Source of the DNA: Rhodococcus ruber
GTDB lineage: Bacteria; Actinomycetota; Actinomycetes; Mycobacteriales; Mycobacteriaceae
Length of the DNA: 64,000 nt
Assembly: GCF_027270735.1 (NCBI RefSeq)
Contig: NZ_JAPWIJ010000006.1
Span: 372,001 to 436,000 of the forward strand
Reading direction: 5' to 3'
Made by a program: the position numbers and the translations under genes. The notes beneath the pieces are model-generated. The model made no database searches and was not told the DNA's origin. It saw nothing but the letters and a program-made list of their open reading frames with translations. Positions 20,784 through 29,303 of the stretch are shown one piece after another (the first letter of the stretch is position 1; every line of letters starts with the position of its first letter).

Positions 20784-21634
20784 GGCTTCTCTCCTGTGGT
20801 CTGGGTGTCGGCTGGGAGTCGTGATGGCGGCTCGGGCGTCGAACCTTCTTGCTTGCGTAGGTTCTTTCCGATCAGCAGGTCGTACAGGAACACTCCTATC
20901 GGTCCACCTACGAGAGGTCCGACGATCGGGACCCAGAAGTACAGGCCGCCGTATTGGTCTCGCCACGCTCCACCGTATCCGGTGATGTACGACGCCAGGC
21001 GAGGTCCGAAATCTCGAGCCGGATTGATCGCGTATCCGGCATTGGTCGCCCAGGCGAAGCCGATGGCGACGACGATGAGGCCGACGATCAGTGGAGCCAT
21101 GTTGGCCATCGGAGCGGTGCCGAGCGAATCGGTCACGGCGACGATGAGGAACAGCAGGATCGCGGTGCCGATGATCTGGTCGATCAGCGCCGAGGACACG
21201 CTCACGGGCAACGTGCCGTTACCGGGAAGCGTCGAGAAGATCGTCTGAGTGGCGCTGGTGTGCCCGGGGTCCACTGCGTTGATCATGTCGTTGTAGTTCC
21301 AGCGCACCAGCAGTGCGGCCACGAAGGCACCTGCGGTCTGCGCGAGGATGTACGGCGCAACCATCTTCCAGCTGAATCCGCGGAAGAGTGCGAACGTGAT
21401 GGTCACCGCGGGGTTGAGATGCGCGCCGGTGATTCGGCCCGCGACGTAGATGCCGAACATCACGCCCAGGCCCCAAGCCCAGGCGATCGAGTCGTGGTCT
21501 CCGAGACTGCCGGATTCACCGCCCGAGACGACCTGCGCGACGACGCCGACGCCGAACAGAATGAGAATCATGGTTCCGGCGAATTCGGCGGCCATGTGCG
21601 CCGGCAATCCCCATTCCGGTTCCTTACGAGCCAT
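20780..21634 (-). CDS. glpF: Glycerol uptake facilitator (aquaglyceroporin)
   Basis: 284 residues, six transmembrane helices with two half-helices. Both NPA boxes are present: GAHLNPAVT and [13 protein letters not shown]. The Asp after the second box is typical of glycerol-conducting rather than water-only channels. ATG at 21634 is preceded by GGAGG. It is first in the glp operon and divergent from the SorC-type regulator, with a perfect 14-bp palindrome in between. Confidence 0.95.
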   Translation of the reverse strand: MARKEPEWGLPAHMAAEFAGTMILILFGVGVVAQVVSGGESGSLGDHDSIAWAWGLGVMFGIYVAGRITGAHLNPAVTITFALFRGFSWKMVAPYILAQTAGAFVAALLVRWNYNDMINAVDPGHTSATQTIFSTLPGNGTLPVSVSSALIDQIIGTAILLFLIVAVTDSLGTAPMANMAPLIVGLIVVAIGFAWATNAGYAINPARDFGPRLASYITGYGGAWRDQYGGLYFWVPIVGPLVGGPIGVFLYDLLIGKNLRKQEGSTPEPPSRLPADTQTTGEKP

Positions 21635-21720
21635 TGTGTAGCCTCCGCAAAGTTGGTGATGCACGCCACATTGCGTGCTGTTTGCCACGGTAGACGCCCT
21701 GCACTGCGTTGCACAGCTGA

Positions 21721-21734
21721 TGCACATATGTGCA
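21721..21734. promoter_or_regulatory. Probable operator of the SorC-type regulator
   Basis: TGCACATATGTGCA is a perfect palindrome in the 122-bp gap between glpF and the divergent regulator. An additional TGCACA half-site is at 21710-21715. TACACT at 21744-21749 could be the -10 of the regulator promoter, with the 5' part of the palindrome 17 bp upstream occupying the -35 position. Confidence 0.6.
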
Positions 21735-21756
21735 ATTCGGTCGTACACTGGTGCCG

Positions 21757-22740
21757 GTGACGGACACCGGCATCACTCCCGAATCCGACCTGCGGACCGG
21801 CCACGCCACCCAGGCCGCCCGGCTGTACTACTTCCAGGACATGACGATGGCGGCGATCGGCCGTGAGCTGGGAGTCTCTCGTTCGACCGTCTCACGACTG
21901 ATCACCTTCGCGCGGGCGTCGGGACTGGTGGAAATCAAGATCTCCACACCGCTCGGGCAGGCACCACGAATCGAGCGGGCCTTCGCCGATCTGTACGACA
22001 TCCGTGCACACGTCGTCCCGGTCTCGGAGACGGTGGACGAATTGCAGCGCCTCGATCGTGTCGCCACGTTCGCCGGTCGATTGCTGACATCGTTCTTCGA
22101 GTCCGACATGGTGATGGGCGTGGCCTGGGGAACCACCGTCAGTGCCGTCAGCCGCAAGGTGGCACCCAAGAGAACCCACAACTCGACCGTCGTGCAGCTC
22201 AACGGGGCAGCCAACACCCGCACCACCGGAGTCTCCTACGCCACCGACATCATCAGAACCTTTGCCGACGCCTACGGCGCTGTAGCACAGGGCTTTCCGG
22301 TTCCCGCATTCTTCGACTACCCCGAGACCCGCCGACACCTGTGGCGTGAACGCAGCATCAGGCGAGTACTCGAGCTGCAGGATCGGATGAACCTGGCCGT
22401 GTTCAGCATCGGCGTCATGAGCGGAGCCGTACCGAGCCACGTCTACAGCGCCGGCTACCTCGAACCCGAGGACGGTGCCGAGCTCCGACGTGACGGCGTC
22501 GTCGGAGACATCGCCACCGTGTTTCTCCGGTCCGACGGTAGTTACGACCGAATTGCGTTGAACGACAGGTCGAGTGGACCGAGTCTCGATCGCATCAAAA
22601 AGGTCGAGCGACGACTGTGCATCGTCGCCGGGGCCTCCAAGCTCGACGCACTCACCGCGGCGCTGCGAGGCGGACTGATCACCGACCTCGTCATCGACGA
22701 CATCAGCGCTGCCCAACTGATCCTGCGATCACGCACCTGA
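21757..22740 (+). CDS. SorC/DeoR-family sugar-responsive regulator of glycerol genes
   Basis: 327 residues from GTG at 21757. The N-terminal helix-turn-helix is YYFQDMTMAAIGRELGVSRSTVSRL. A large SorC-type phosphosugar-binding domain follows (VMGVAWGTTVSAVSR, then a C-terminal AGASKLDALTAALRGGLITDLV typical of the family). No Shine-Dalgarno sequence is seen and a -10-like TACACT ends 7 bp upstream, so a leaderless transcript is likely. It is divergent from glpFKD and probably controls it in response to glycerol-3-phosphate or a related metabolite. Confidence 0.88.
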   Translation: MTDTGITPESDLRTGHATQAARLYYFQDMTMAAIGRELGVSRSTVSRLITFARASGLVEIKISTPLGQAPRIERAFADLYDIRAHVVPVSETVDELQRLDRVATFAGRLLTSFFESDMVMGVAWGTTVSAVSRKVAPKRTHNSTVVQLNGAANTRTTGVSYATDIIRTFADAYGAVAQGFPVPAFFDYPETRRHLWRERSIRRVLELQDRMNLAVFSIGVMSGAVPSHVYSAGYLEPEDGAELRRDGVVGDIATVFLRSDGSYDRIALNDRSSGPSLDRIKKVERRLCIVAGASKLDALTAALRGGLITDLVIDDISAAQLILRSRT

Positions 22741-22785
22741 CGGTTGCTCTTGCGCTCACGCACTCGAGGTGTCACTCTTGAAACC

Positions 22786-22824
22786 ATGACAACCGGAAAG
22801 GCGGACACCGCCTCCCTCACGTGA
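22786..22824 (+). CDS. Possible 12-residue leader peptide
   Basis: ATG at 22786 opens MTTGKADTASLT, whose TGA overlaps the GTG at 22821 used as start of the next gene (GTGA). Short upstream ORFs that couple translation are common in actinobacteria. There is no conservation evidence here and chance is possible. Confidence 0.25.
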   Translation: MTTGKADTASLT

Positions 22825-24086
22825 GCGCCGTGCCGATGCCGTCGACATTCCCCCGTCGCGGCACATTCAGTGACGATCCCGATACATATTCCGAGAGCAT
22901 TCGTGCGGTCTGCGCGGTTCGCGACAGCTGGCTCGACCTCGGCCTGAGAGTCGGTCCGTCGGACAGATCGACCGCGGAATCTGCAGTGGCACAACTGTAT
23001 CGCCGAGTGGAGTACGAGGAGCCCGAGTTCGTGTGGGTGACCTCACCCGCTGCCGCAACGACATTCGTCAACGCCGAGGGACTGGCGACGGAGACGCCCG
23101 TACCCGGTGCGACGATCGACCACGCACCGGCACGTATCGCCTCGCTGCTGGCCGATTCGCGCCGGCGGATGGATCAGCGAATCGACGGTCGAAGAATCGA
23201 ATGGCCGCGACAACGATTCCGTCCCGACGGGAACTTCGACCGCGACCTCCCAGCGCGGATCACAGCCGCGAACAGTCCACCGGAAGACGCTGCCCGCGCG
23301 GGCATCAGCCCCGACCCCATCGTTCGCAGGACAGTCTGGAATTCGTTGCGCACCAGCCTGTTCGACGGGGTAGCCTCGGCGATCCGGCAGCTCGCCCCGC
23401 ACTCATTCGGCAGCATCACCTGGTACGGCCAACAGGAGGCGCATCGTGTCGCCTTCTACGACATCCATCGACGGTTCGGCTTGACCACCTTCTCGGCCGG
23501 CCACGTCGAACTACTCGAACTTCAGCGTGATCTCGTCGAGTCGACCGGATGGTGGTGGGCGTTCGAGAACGTCGCAGTGATGTGCGAGCGGCCCACCACC
23601 CTGCAGACCGAACCGATACCGGACTCCTTCCACGGCGAAGTGCGACTGCACAATTCGCGAGCACCCGCGCTCGAGTTCAGCGACGGACATGCCGTCAACG
23701 TGCTGCACGGCACCGTCGTTCCCGACTGGGTGATGCACGATCCGACCGTCGAACGCATCACCACCGAACGCAACGTCGAGGTTCGACGCTGCGCGATCGA
23801 ACGCATCGGCTGGGACACCTACCTCGACCAGGCCGGGCTCGCCCTACTCGACACCGCCGACGATCCAGGAAATCCGGGGTGCACTCTGCACCTGTTCGCC
23901 ACCCCTGCAGGATGGGGAGGAGACGGCCGAGTACTGCTGGCCGTCAACGGCTCCCGCGAAAGAGACGGTGACCGTCGACGCTACGGCCTGCGCATCCCCG
24001 GCGAGATTTCCTCGGCACTGGACGCCGCGGCGTGGACGTACGGCCTATCCGGAACAGACTATGTCCAACTGCTCCGCCGCACGTAG
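22821..24086 (+). CDS. Uncharacterised protein with DUF6745-like C-terminal region
   Basis: 421 residues from GTG at 22821 (GTG 22830 or ATG 22836 also possible). No catalytic motif is recognised. The middle part contains FGSITWYGQQEAHRVAFYD. It is followed by a stretch resembling DUF6745: WWWAFENVAVMCERPTTLQ, LHNSRAPALEFSDGHAV and LHGTVVPDWV. Such proteins in actinobacteria often lie next to a small partner, as here. No signal peptide or TM segment is visible, so it is cytosolic. Function is unknown. Confidence 0.7.
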   Translation: MSAVPMPSTFPRRGTFSDDPDTYSESIRAVCAVRDSWLDLGLRVGPSDRSTAESAVAQLYRRVEYEEPEFVWVTSPAAATTFVNAEGLATETPVPGATIDHAPARIASLLADSRRRMDQRIDGRRIEWPRQRFRPDGNFDRDLPARITAANSPPEDAARAGISPDPIVRRTVWNSLRTSLFDGVASAIRQLAPHSFGSITWYGQQEAHRVAFYDIHRRFGLTTFSAGHVELLELQRDLVESTGWWWAFENVAVMCERPTTLQTEPIPDSFHGEVRLHNSRAPALEFSDGHAVNVLHGTVVPDWVMHDPTVERITTERNVEVRRCAIERIGWDTYLDQAGLALLDTADDPGNPGCTLHLFATPAGWGGDGRVLLAVNGSRERDGDRRRYGLRIPGEISSALDAAAWTYGLSGTDYVQLLRRT

Positions 24087-24093
24087 CTTCCAC

Positions 24094-24127
24094 CCAACTC
24101 ACACGACTACCCAACTCACACGACTAC
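24094..24127 (+). repeat. Two tandem 17-bp repeats upstream of a small ORF
   Basis: The unit CCAACTCACACGACTAC occurs twice without interruption (24094-24110 and 24111-24127). It is followed by a degenerate third start (CCAAGGTGACTCACATG, from 24128) that contains the ribosome binding site and start codon of the gene at 24142. The array fills the whole 55-bp gap between the two genes. Confidence 0.85.
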
Positions 24128-24141
24128 CCAAGGTGACTCAC

Positions 24142-24597
24142 ATGATCTCCGACATGACACTGTCCACACTGACCACTCTCACCGGCCTCGACGTTTTCGA
24201 CTACCTCGACCGAGAAATTTCCGTACCCGTGATCGACGGCCTGCAGGCCCAGGGAGATCTCATCGTCGTTCCCTACTCGCTGCTGACCGAGAGCGTCGCC
24301 ACCACCGACCGTAGCCACACCGAGAACGTGCCACTCTCGGGAATCGAGTTGCTGCGCAGCGCAGTCGGCGGCAACCCGCACAGCCTCGTTGCCGACGGTG
24401 GGCCGTGCACGTGGTCCGCACCGGTGTTCGATGCCCGGGGCCTGGCCCTTGGCATTCTGGACACGTCGGTGACCGCGTATCTCATTCACCCGGAGCACGG
24501 TGCCACCGGAATTGCGCCCGGCCGATACGTCATCGGTCGTCAGCGCGAGGGCACCCGAAGCGGGTGGGGTCGATCGTCCCAGCTGGTCGCCGACTGA
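24142..24597 (+). CDS. Small uncharacterised protein paired with the DUF6745-like gene
   Basis: 151 residues; AAGGTG precedes the ATG. The sequence is mostly beta-prone (QGDLIVVPYSLLTES, LGILDTSVTAYLIHPEHG, GIAPGRYVIGRQREG), without TM segments or cysteine clusters. The final GRYVIGRQREG stretch resembles C-termini of small proteins that accompany DUF6745-type proteins in actinobacteria. No function can be assigned. Pairing and short spacing suggest it acts with the 22821-24086 product. Confidence 0.7.
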   Translation: MISDMTLSTLTTLTGLDVFDYLDREISVPVIDGLQAQGDLIVVPYSLLTESVATTDRSHTENVPLSGIELLRSAVGGNPHSLVADGGPCTWSAPVFDARGLALGILDTSVTAYLIHPEHGATGIAPGRYVIGRQREGTRSGWGRSSQLVAD

Positions 24598-24614
24598 CAT
24601 TCACCGGCCGACCG

Positions 24615-26156
24615 TCACCGGTGGTTGTCGCCTGAGCGGCGCGGCGTCGTCTCGTAGGACTCGAGGTCGAAGGTCCGCAGTAGCCTGCGGAACCTGAAAC
24701 TGAAATCGGGCCACAACGCGATGTTCCGACCTGTGCTGTCCAGGAACCAACTTCGACATCCACCGGTGACCCAGACGCTCTTGCTCATCTTTCGCTGGAG
24801 GTCGCTGTTGTAGCGTTCCTGCACCTCCGGACGCACCTCGACGCTGGCGATCTGCTGATCCTGTACCGCGGCTACTGCGTCGACTATGTAATTGATCTGC
24901 GATTCGATCATGAAGATCGCCGAGGAGTAGCCCAGCCCGGAGTTCGGTCCGAGGATGACGAACATGTTCGGGAACCCGGCCACCGCGGTGCCCTTGTAGG
25001 CGGAAACTCCCTGTTCGGCATATATCTCGGTCAACGTCTTACCTGCCCGGCCGCGAAAGAGTTCGAATGCCGGCGAGTCGGTGATGCGAAAGCCGGTGGC
25101 GACCACGATCGCATCGACCGGACGCACGGTGCCGTCGACCGTCACGATCGACTCCTTCTGCACGCCGGCGATCCCGGAGGTGACGACGTCGACGTTCTCG
25201 CGACCGAGCGCCGGATAATATTCGTTCGATGACAACATGCGCTGGCAGCCGACGCGATATTCGGGGGTGACCTGAGCGCGCAGGGCGCGGTCTCGTACCT
25301 CTAACCGCAGCTTGACCGCCGCGATCAGACCGAGGCCGACGGTCGCCGGGGGAAATTTGATGAGCACGATCGCGTAGATCTCTCGCAGCAGGTAGAGAAT
25401 CGACCGAAAGGCGCTGGTGAGCCCGGGAACTCGACGAAAGGCAAGCCTCTCGAGCTTGCTGTACTTTCGGAGCAGCCTCGGGAAGATCCACGGTGCCGTC
25501 CGCTGGAAGAGATCGAGATGGGCAACTGTGCTCGCGATTGCGGGCACGATCTGAATAGCCGACGCTCCGGTACCGATCACCGCCACCCGTTTGTGTGCGA
25601 GGTCGACGGTGTGGTCCCACTGCGCCGAGTGGAAGACCGGGCCGTCGAACCGGTCGAGCCCCTCGATGTCGGGCATGTTCGGCTCGCACAGTGCACCCAT
25701 GGCCGAGACCACTACCTTCGCACTGATCGGTCCGTGAGTTGTGGCCAGCCTCCACCGCGCCGTCGGCTCGTCCCAATCGGCTGCGATCAGTTCGTGATCG
25801 AACGAGAACTTCTCTCGAATGTCGTGCCGGTCGGCGACACCGAGAATGTAGTCCTGGATCTCCGGCTGCGTCGAGAACGATTGCGACCAGTTCGGATTGT
25901 GATCGAAGGAGAACGAATACAGGTGCGAGGGAACATCGCACGCCGCACCCGGATAGGTGTTGTCGCGCCAGGTTCCACCGAAGTCGTTGCCGCGTTCGAG
26001 AACCACGAAGTCCTCGATACCGCGTCTGCGTAGTGCCACTGCGAGCCCGATCCCGCCCACACCTCCGCCGATCACTGCGATCTCCACCTCGCGTACAGGA
26101 GTCGAAGCAGCATCGGACAGGTGCGGACGAGTTACTGCGGTGTCGTGGATGACCAT
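24615..26156 (-). CDS. Baeyer-Villiger-type flavin-containing monooxygenase
   Basis: 513 residues. VEIAVIGGGVGGIGLAVALR is the FAD Rossmann motif and VAVIGTGASAIQIVPAIAS the NADPH one. Between them FDGPVFHSAQWD is close to the Baeyer-Villiger fingerprint FxGxxxHxxxW. The family inserts oxygen next to a ketone or oxidises heteroatoms. It is the last gene of the isoprenoid-like operon and its start lies inside the end of the methyltransferase gene (25-bp overlap). It would probably oxidise the prenyl-derived intermediate. It is clearly paralogous to the protein encoded at 58346-59881. Confidence 0.88.
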   Translation of the reverse strand: MVIHDTAVTRPHLSDAASTPVREVEIAVIGGGVGGIGLAVALRRRGIEDFVVLERGNDFGGTWRDNTYPGAACDVPSHLYSFSFDHNPNWSQSFSTQPEIQDYILGVADRHDIREKFSFDHELIAADWDEPTARWRLATTHGPISAKVVVSAMGALCEPNMPDIEGLDRFDGPVFHSAQWDHTVDLAHKRVAVIGTGASAIQIVPAIASTVAHLDLFQRTAPWIFPRLLRKYSKLERLAFRRVPGLTSAFRSILYLLREIYAIVLIKFPPATVGLGLIAAVKLRLEVRDRALRAQVTPEYRVGCQRMLSSNEYYPALGRENVDVVTSGIAGVQKESIVTVDGTVRPVDAIVVATGFRITDSPAFELFRGRAGKTLTEIYAEQGVSAYKGTAVAGFPNMFVILGPNSGLGYSSAIFMIESQINYIVDAVAAVQDQQIASVEVRPEVQERYNSDLQRKMSKSVWVTGGCRSWFLDSTGRNIALWPDFSFRFRRLLRTFDLESYETTPRRSGDNHR

Positions 26157-27013
26157 GGTGTGGAGTCACTTTCGGTGTCGCGTCGGGTGTCGACGTCGGA
26201 CTGTTCCGACTCGACAGGTCGTGGCATTCTGCGCAGGGCCTGTCTCGGAGACGGGAAGAACGCCGGTACCCGAGCGGCGTAGGCGCGGTACGAACTGCCG
26301 AACCTCGCCAGCAGGTCCCGTTCCTCCAGCGCAGTCCCCAGCAGGATGTAGCCGGTGAGACCAGCGGCCCACAGCAGATGACCGGCCGTCATCTCGCTCG
26401 CGCCCCAGAAGGTCAGCAGCAGTCCGGTCATCAACGGGTGACGCACCAACCGATACGGCCCGTGGACCTGCAGTCGATCCGCGGTGGCGTCGGGAATCCG
26501 GATGACATACTCGCGGTAGGCCTGTCGCAGGCCCAGCAGGTGGAAGTGGTCGAGCAACAGTGTCGCTGCGTAGACCAGAAGCACGCCCACCCAGAATGCG
26601 GAGTCGAGAACACGGCCTGCAACACCGTCGATCGACCAGATCCGGTACGGAATGGGCTGCCAGGCCAGGACCAGAAACCAGACCACTGCGCTCACCATGA
26701 AGATGTACACGGTGCGCTCGAGCGCCTCGGGCACCCGCCGGGTGAGCCACGCCTTGAACGACGGTCTCGCCATACCCGAATGCTGTAGGCCGAACAGTCC
26801 GACGACCGCCAGGTCGATGGGGACTGCAACCCACGGCGACAGATGCGGTCCGTCGTCGACCGTCTTGGGCAACAGCCGGCCGCCGGAGAAGAGCAACAGC
26901 AACGGAACCGTGATGCCGGCGATCGCATAGCCGGTCAGGGCCGCGAGAAAGGGCAGCAGCCGAGCTCGATCGCGCAGCGTCTCGCGAACCTGCGGCCAGG
27001 GAATCAGATCCAC
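26132..27013 (-). CDS. Membrane methyltransferase, ICMT/NnrU/MddA-like
   Basis: 293 residues from GTG at 27013, overlapping the desaturase stop by 10 bp. About six hydrophobic segments. LFGLQHSGMARPSFKAWLTR matches the N-terminal motif of NnrU/MddA proteins (MddA is methanethiol S-methyltransferase). HGPYRLVRHPLMTGLLLTFW and the later EERDLLARFGSSYRAYAARV are the SAM-binding motifs of the isoprenylcysteine carboxyl methyltransferase superfamily. MddA-like activity is one option. In an operon with prenyl synthases, methylation of an isoprenoid acid or alcohol is equally plausible. The tail beyond the family core is hydrophilic. Confidence 0.75.
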   Translation of the reverse strand: MDLIPWPQVRETLRDRARLLPFLAALTGYAIAGITVPLLLLFSGGRLLPKTVDDGPHLSPWVAVPIDLAVVGLFGLQHSGMARPSFKAWLTRRVPEALERTVYIFMVSAVVWFLVLAWQPIPYRIWSIDGVAGRVLDSAFWVGVLLVYAATLLLDHFHLLGLRQAYREYVIRIPDATADRLQVHGPYRLVRHPLMTGLLLTFWGASEMTAGHLLWAAGLTGYILLGTALEERDLLARFGSSYRAYAARVPAFFPSPRQALRRMPRPVESEQSDVDTRRDTESDSTPWSSTTPQ

Positions 27014-28014
27014 GCGAACCAGCGCAGAACTCGCGGCCGGACGGTGCCTGCTTCGATCTTGCTCTCCAGCTTGGCCTTCCAACGCTCACCGTACGTCGCA
27101 TCGAGGAACGCGCCAGGGATCGCCAGTCGCCACGCGGACTGGATCGTCATCCAGTAGGGGACGATGACCTCCGGCTCCACGTCGCGCATGAACACGAGCT
27201 TGTCCGGAATGACACTCCAGTGCACACCGGGATAGCGATGGTGCACACTGTGATACCCCTGGTTGAAGATGAAGAAGTTGAGCCAGTTCCCGGCCGTGTT
27301 GAGCGACTTGCTCGGGTCGTCCTCGAAGCCTCGTGCCGGGGCATGGGTGAGCCATGCGAAGTACCCGGAATTGACCTGAGTGATCAGGAACGGGATCCAG
27401 TAGAACACCACGAACGGACCCGTCCCGGCGAAGTACCAGGCGACGACGATGAAGGTCAGGGCAACAGCACAATCGAACGAGAACTGTCGACGTCGTTTAC
27501 GTCTGGCGTCCGACACCCCGGTGGCGAACAACTCGCGAATCGTGTGCATCTTGACGATCGAGCCGTACCGAATCCAATATCCGACGGCACCCGAACCGTG
27601 CTCCCGGCCCTCGGTGGACGTCACGTCTCCTGGGCCGTCGTTGTATCGGTGATGGTTGAGCACATGCACCTCGCGCATCTCGGCCGCCGTCAAGGAGGCA
27701 GGGAGGGAACACAGGATGTCCACCACTCGATTGGCCCGGCGCGAGACGAACAGTGGTCGGTGAGTGTGCATGTGCAACACCCCGATGGTCAAGGAGAAGC
27801 TCAGCAGGGTCAGGACGAGCACGAGAGGCACCGCGGTGTACCAGCGCTGGGCGATCGGCGAGAACAGTCCGAAGCCAAGAAGTGCGAGCCACAGTGCGAC
27901 GTGGACGAGCGGACCCACGTTCGCCGGATTCTCCAGGCGGAAGATGCGCTTGCTGATCGGATCTTTCGGTTCGCCGGTCGTACCGGTCTCGTTCCGGGGT
28001 GTCACCGCAGTCAT
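27004..28014 (-). CDS. Membrane fatty-acid-desaturase-type di-iron enzyme
   Basis: 336 residues. The three histidine boxes of membrane desaturases/hydroxylases are present: HMHTHR, HVLNHHRY and HSVHHRYPGVHW. Four hydrophobic stretches flank them in the usual 2+2 arrangement. It resembles lipid desaturases and carotene ketolase/hydroxylase-like enzymes; the substrate cannot be read. ATG overlaps the stop of the squalene/phytoene-synthase-like gene by 4 bp and has AAAGG before it. In this operon it may desaturate or hydroxylate the condensed isoprenoid. Confidence 0.82.
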   Translation of the reverse strand: MTAVTPRNETGTTGEPKDPISKRIFRLENPANVGPLVHVALWLALLGFGLFSPIAQRWYTAVPLVLVLTLLSFSLTIGVLHMHTHRPLFVSRRANRVVDILCSLPASLTAAEMREVHVLNHHRYNDGPGDVTSTEGREHGSGAVGYWIRYGSIVKMHTIRELFATGVSDARRKRRRQFSFDCAVALTFIVVAWYFAGTGPFVVFYWIPFLITQVNSGYFAWLTHAPARGFEDDPSKSLNTAGNWLNFFIFNQGYHSVHHRYPGVHWSVIPDKLVFMRDVEPEVIVPYWMTIQSAWRLAIPGAFLDATYGERWKAKLESKIEAGTVRPRVLRWFAWI

Positions 28015-29303
28015 GATTGCCTTTCAGAATCGAGTGGGAGATGCGGTGCCGTTCGGGACATCGCAGCCGTCTGAAACCGAGTGCCGAGAAGGTGCATGGC
28101 GTTGCTGTCGCCGGGCTGCATACGCTCGAGCGATCCGAAAGCGAGGTGGTCGGCAATCATCATTCGGCGTACCTGGTCCTCGGGCAGCTCGCCGCGCAGC
28201 GCTCCGGCCGGCAGCCCGTCGACGAGCGCCATCACCGAGTCCACGACGATCGAGCCCATCGCGGTGTCCGCGGAGTGCGTATCGATGCGCGGAAACAAGC
28301 TGTCCGGCAACTGTTGTCCGCCCTCGGTCGACGAGTCGAGCAGGAACTCGACCGTTCTGTCCACCGACTCACGCAGGCGGTCGAGCATGGCCTCCCATCG
28401 GTCGGTACCGGTGGCCGCGACCACCGCACCGACCAGACGCAGCCTCCGGGAATACGGACTTCGCACTCCGACCGCGCCGCAGAAGAATGCGGTCGTGGTG
28501 ATCGACATGTAGGCGACGGCCGCCCTGGCACCCTTGCTCCGGGTTCGCCGTCCGAGATGCGACAACAGAGCGAATGTGCCGAGTGCCGGTGTCAGCAAAC
28601 GCAATACGATCTCATGCGTCAATTCGGCACTGGTACCCACCCGGTACAGCTCGAGTTCCTGATCGCGGAGATCGTTCGCCAGTTGCGCCGCGGCTCCCAC
28701 GCAGTGGGCCAGCTCGGTGACATCCTCATCGGTGGCGTCCGGGTCGTTGTCGCAGATCACCGTGCACGCATAGACCACGACACGCCCGAGGACTCTCTCG
28801 CCGTACGTGACCCGCGCCATCGGTGTGTCGAGATTGTCTGCCATTGCGGTGGCAACGTCGATCAGCAGCTCTCGCACGCGTGTGCGGCCGGCGACCGGCA
28901 GTCCTTCGACCAACACCCGCACGTCGTCGATCCGTTCGGCGAGAACCGAATCCACCGCATCACTCTCACGCAGAACTCGCGCACGCAACGGTGGCGGCGG
29001 GACCGGGTCGTCGCCCACGAGATACCGGGCCGCTCCGAGCACCGTCGTCGCAGCGCCCACGGAACCGGAGTACAGGTCCTCGTAGGCGTCGAGCACTCGA
29101 CAGGCCAGCACAGCCGCAATCGATTCGGTCCGTTGCACCTCCGGCAACAGGTCGATTGCCACGGCCAGGTTTCGGGCGGCGGGTATCAATGCCGATTCGG
29201 CGAGTTCATCCGGCGTACCTGCCCGCAGGAGCGCGGACGGATCGACCGCACGTCGGAGATCCCGTATGCCGCGGGCAAGTATCAGTAGGCGGGCGGGCCT
29301 CAC
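28011..29303 (-). CDS. Squalene/phytoene-synthase-like head-to-head prenyl transferase
   Basis: 430 residues from GTG at 29303, which overlaps the prenyl synthase stop (GTGA). The open frame runs further upstream, but that part lies antisense-free in another frame of the synthase gene and is not protein-like. Two Asp-rich motifs are placed as in squalene/phytoene synthases: CRVLDAYEDL (about residue 70) and GAAAQLANDLRDQELE (about residue 230). Both are divergent from the classical forms, and the protein is about 100 residues longer than a typical CrtB. Condensation of two prenyl diphosphates is the likely reaction, but a changed chemistry is possible. Confidence 0.7.
   Translation of the reverse strand: MRPARLLILARGIRDLRRAVDPSALLRAGTPDELAESALIPAARNLAVAIDLLPEVQRTESIAAVLACRVLDAYEDLYSGSVGAATTVLGAARYLVGDDPVPPPPLRARVLRESDAVDSVLAERIDDVRVLVEGLPVAGRTRVRELLIDVATAMADNLDTPMARVTYGERVLGRVVVYACTVICDNDPDATDEDVTELAHCVGAAAQLANDLRDQELELYRVGTSAELTHEIVLRLLTPALGTFALLSHLGRRTRSKGARAAVAYMSITTTAFFCGAVGVRSPYSRRLRLVGAVVAATGTDRWEAMLDRLRESVDRTVEFLLDSSTEGGQQLPDSLFPRIDTHSADTAMGSIVVDSVMALVDGLPAGALRGELPEDQVRRMMIADHLAFGSLERMQPGDSNAMHLLGTRFQTAAMSRTAPHLPLDSERQS

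Noticed and set aside
24094-24127. Possible CRISPR-like repeats
   Set aside because: The two 17-bp units are directly adjacent with no spacers and there are no cas genes.
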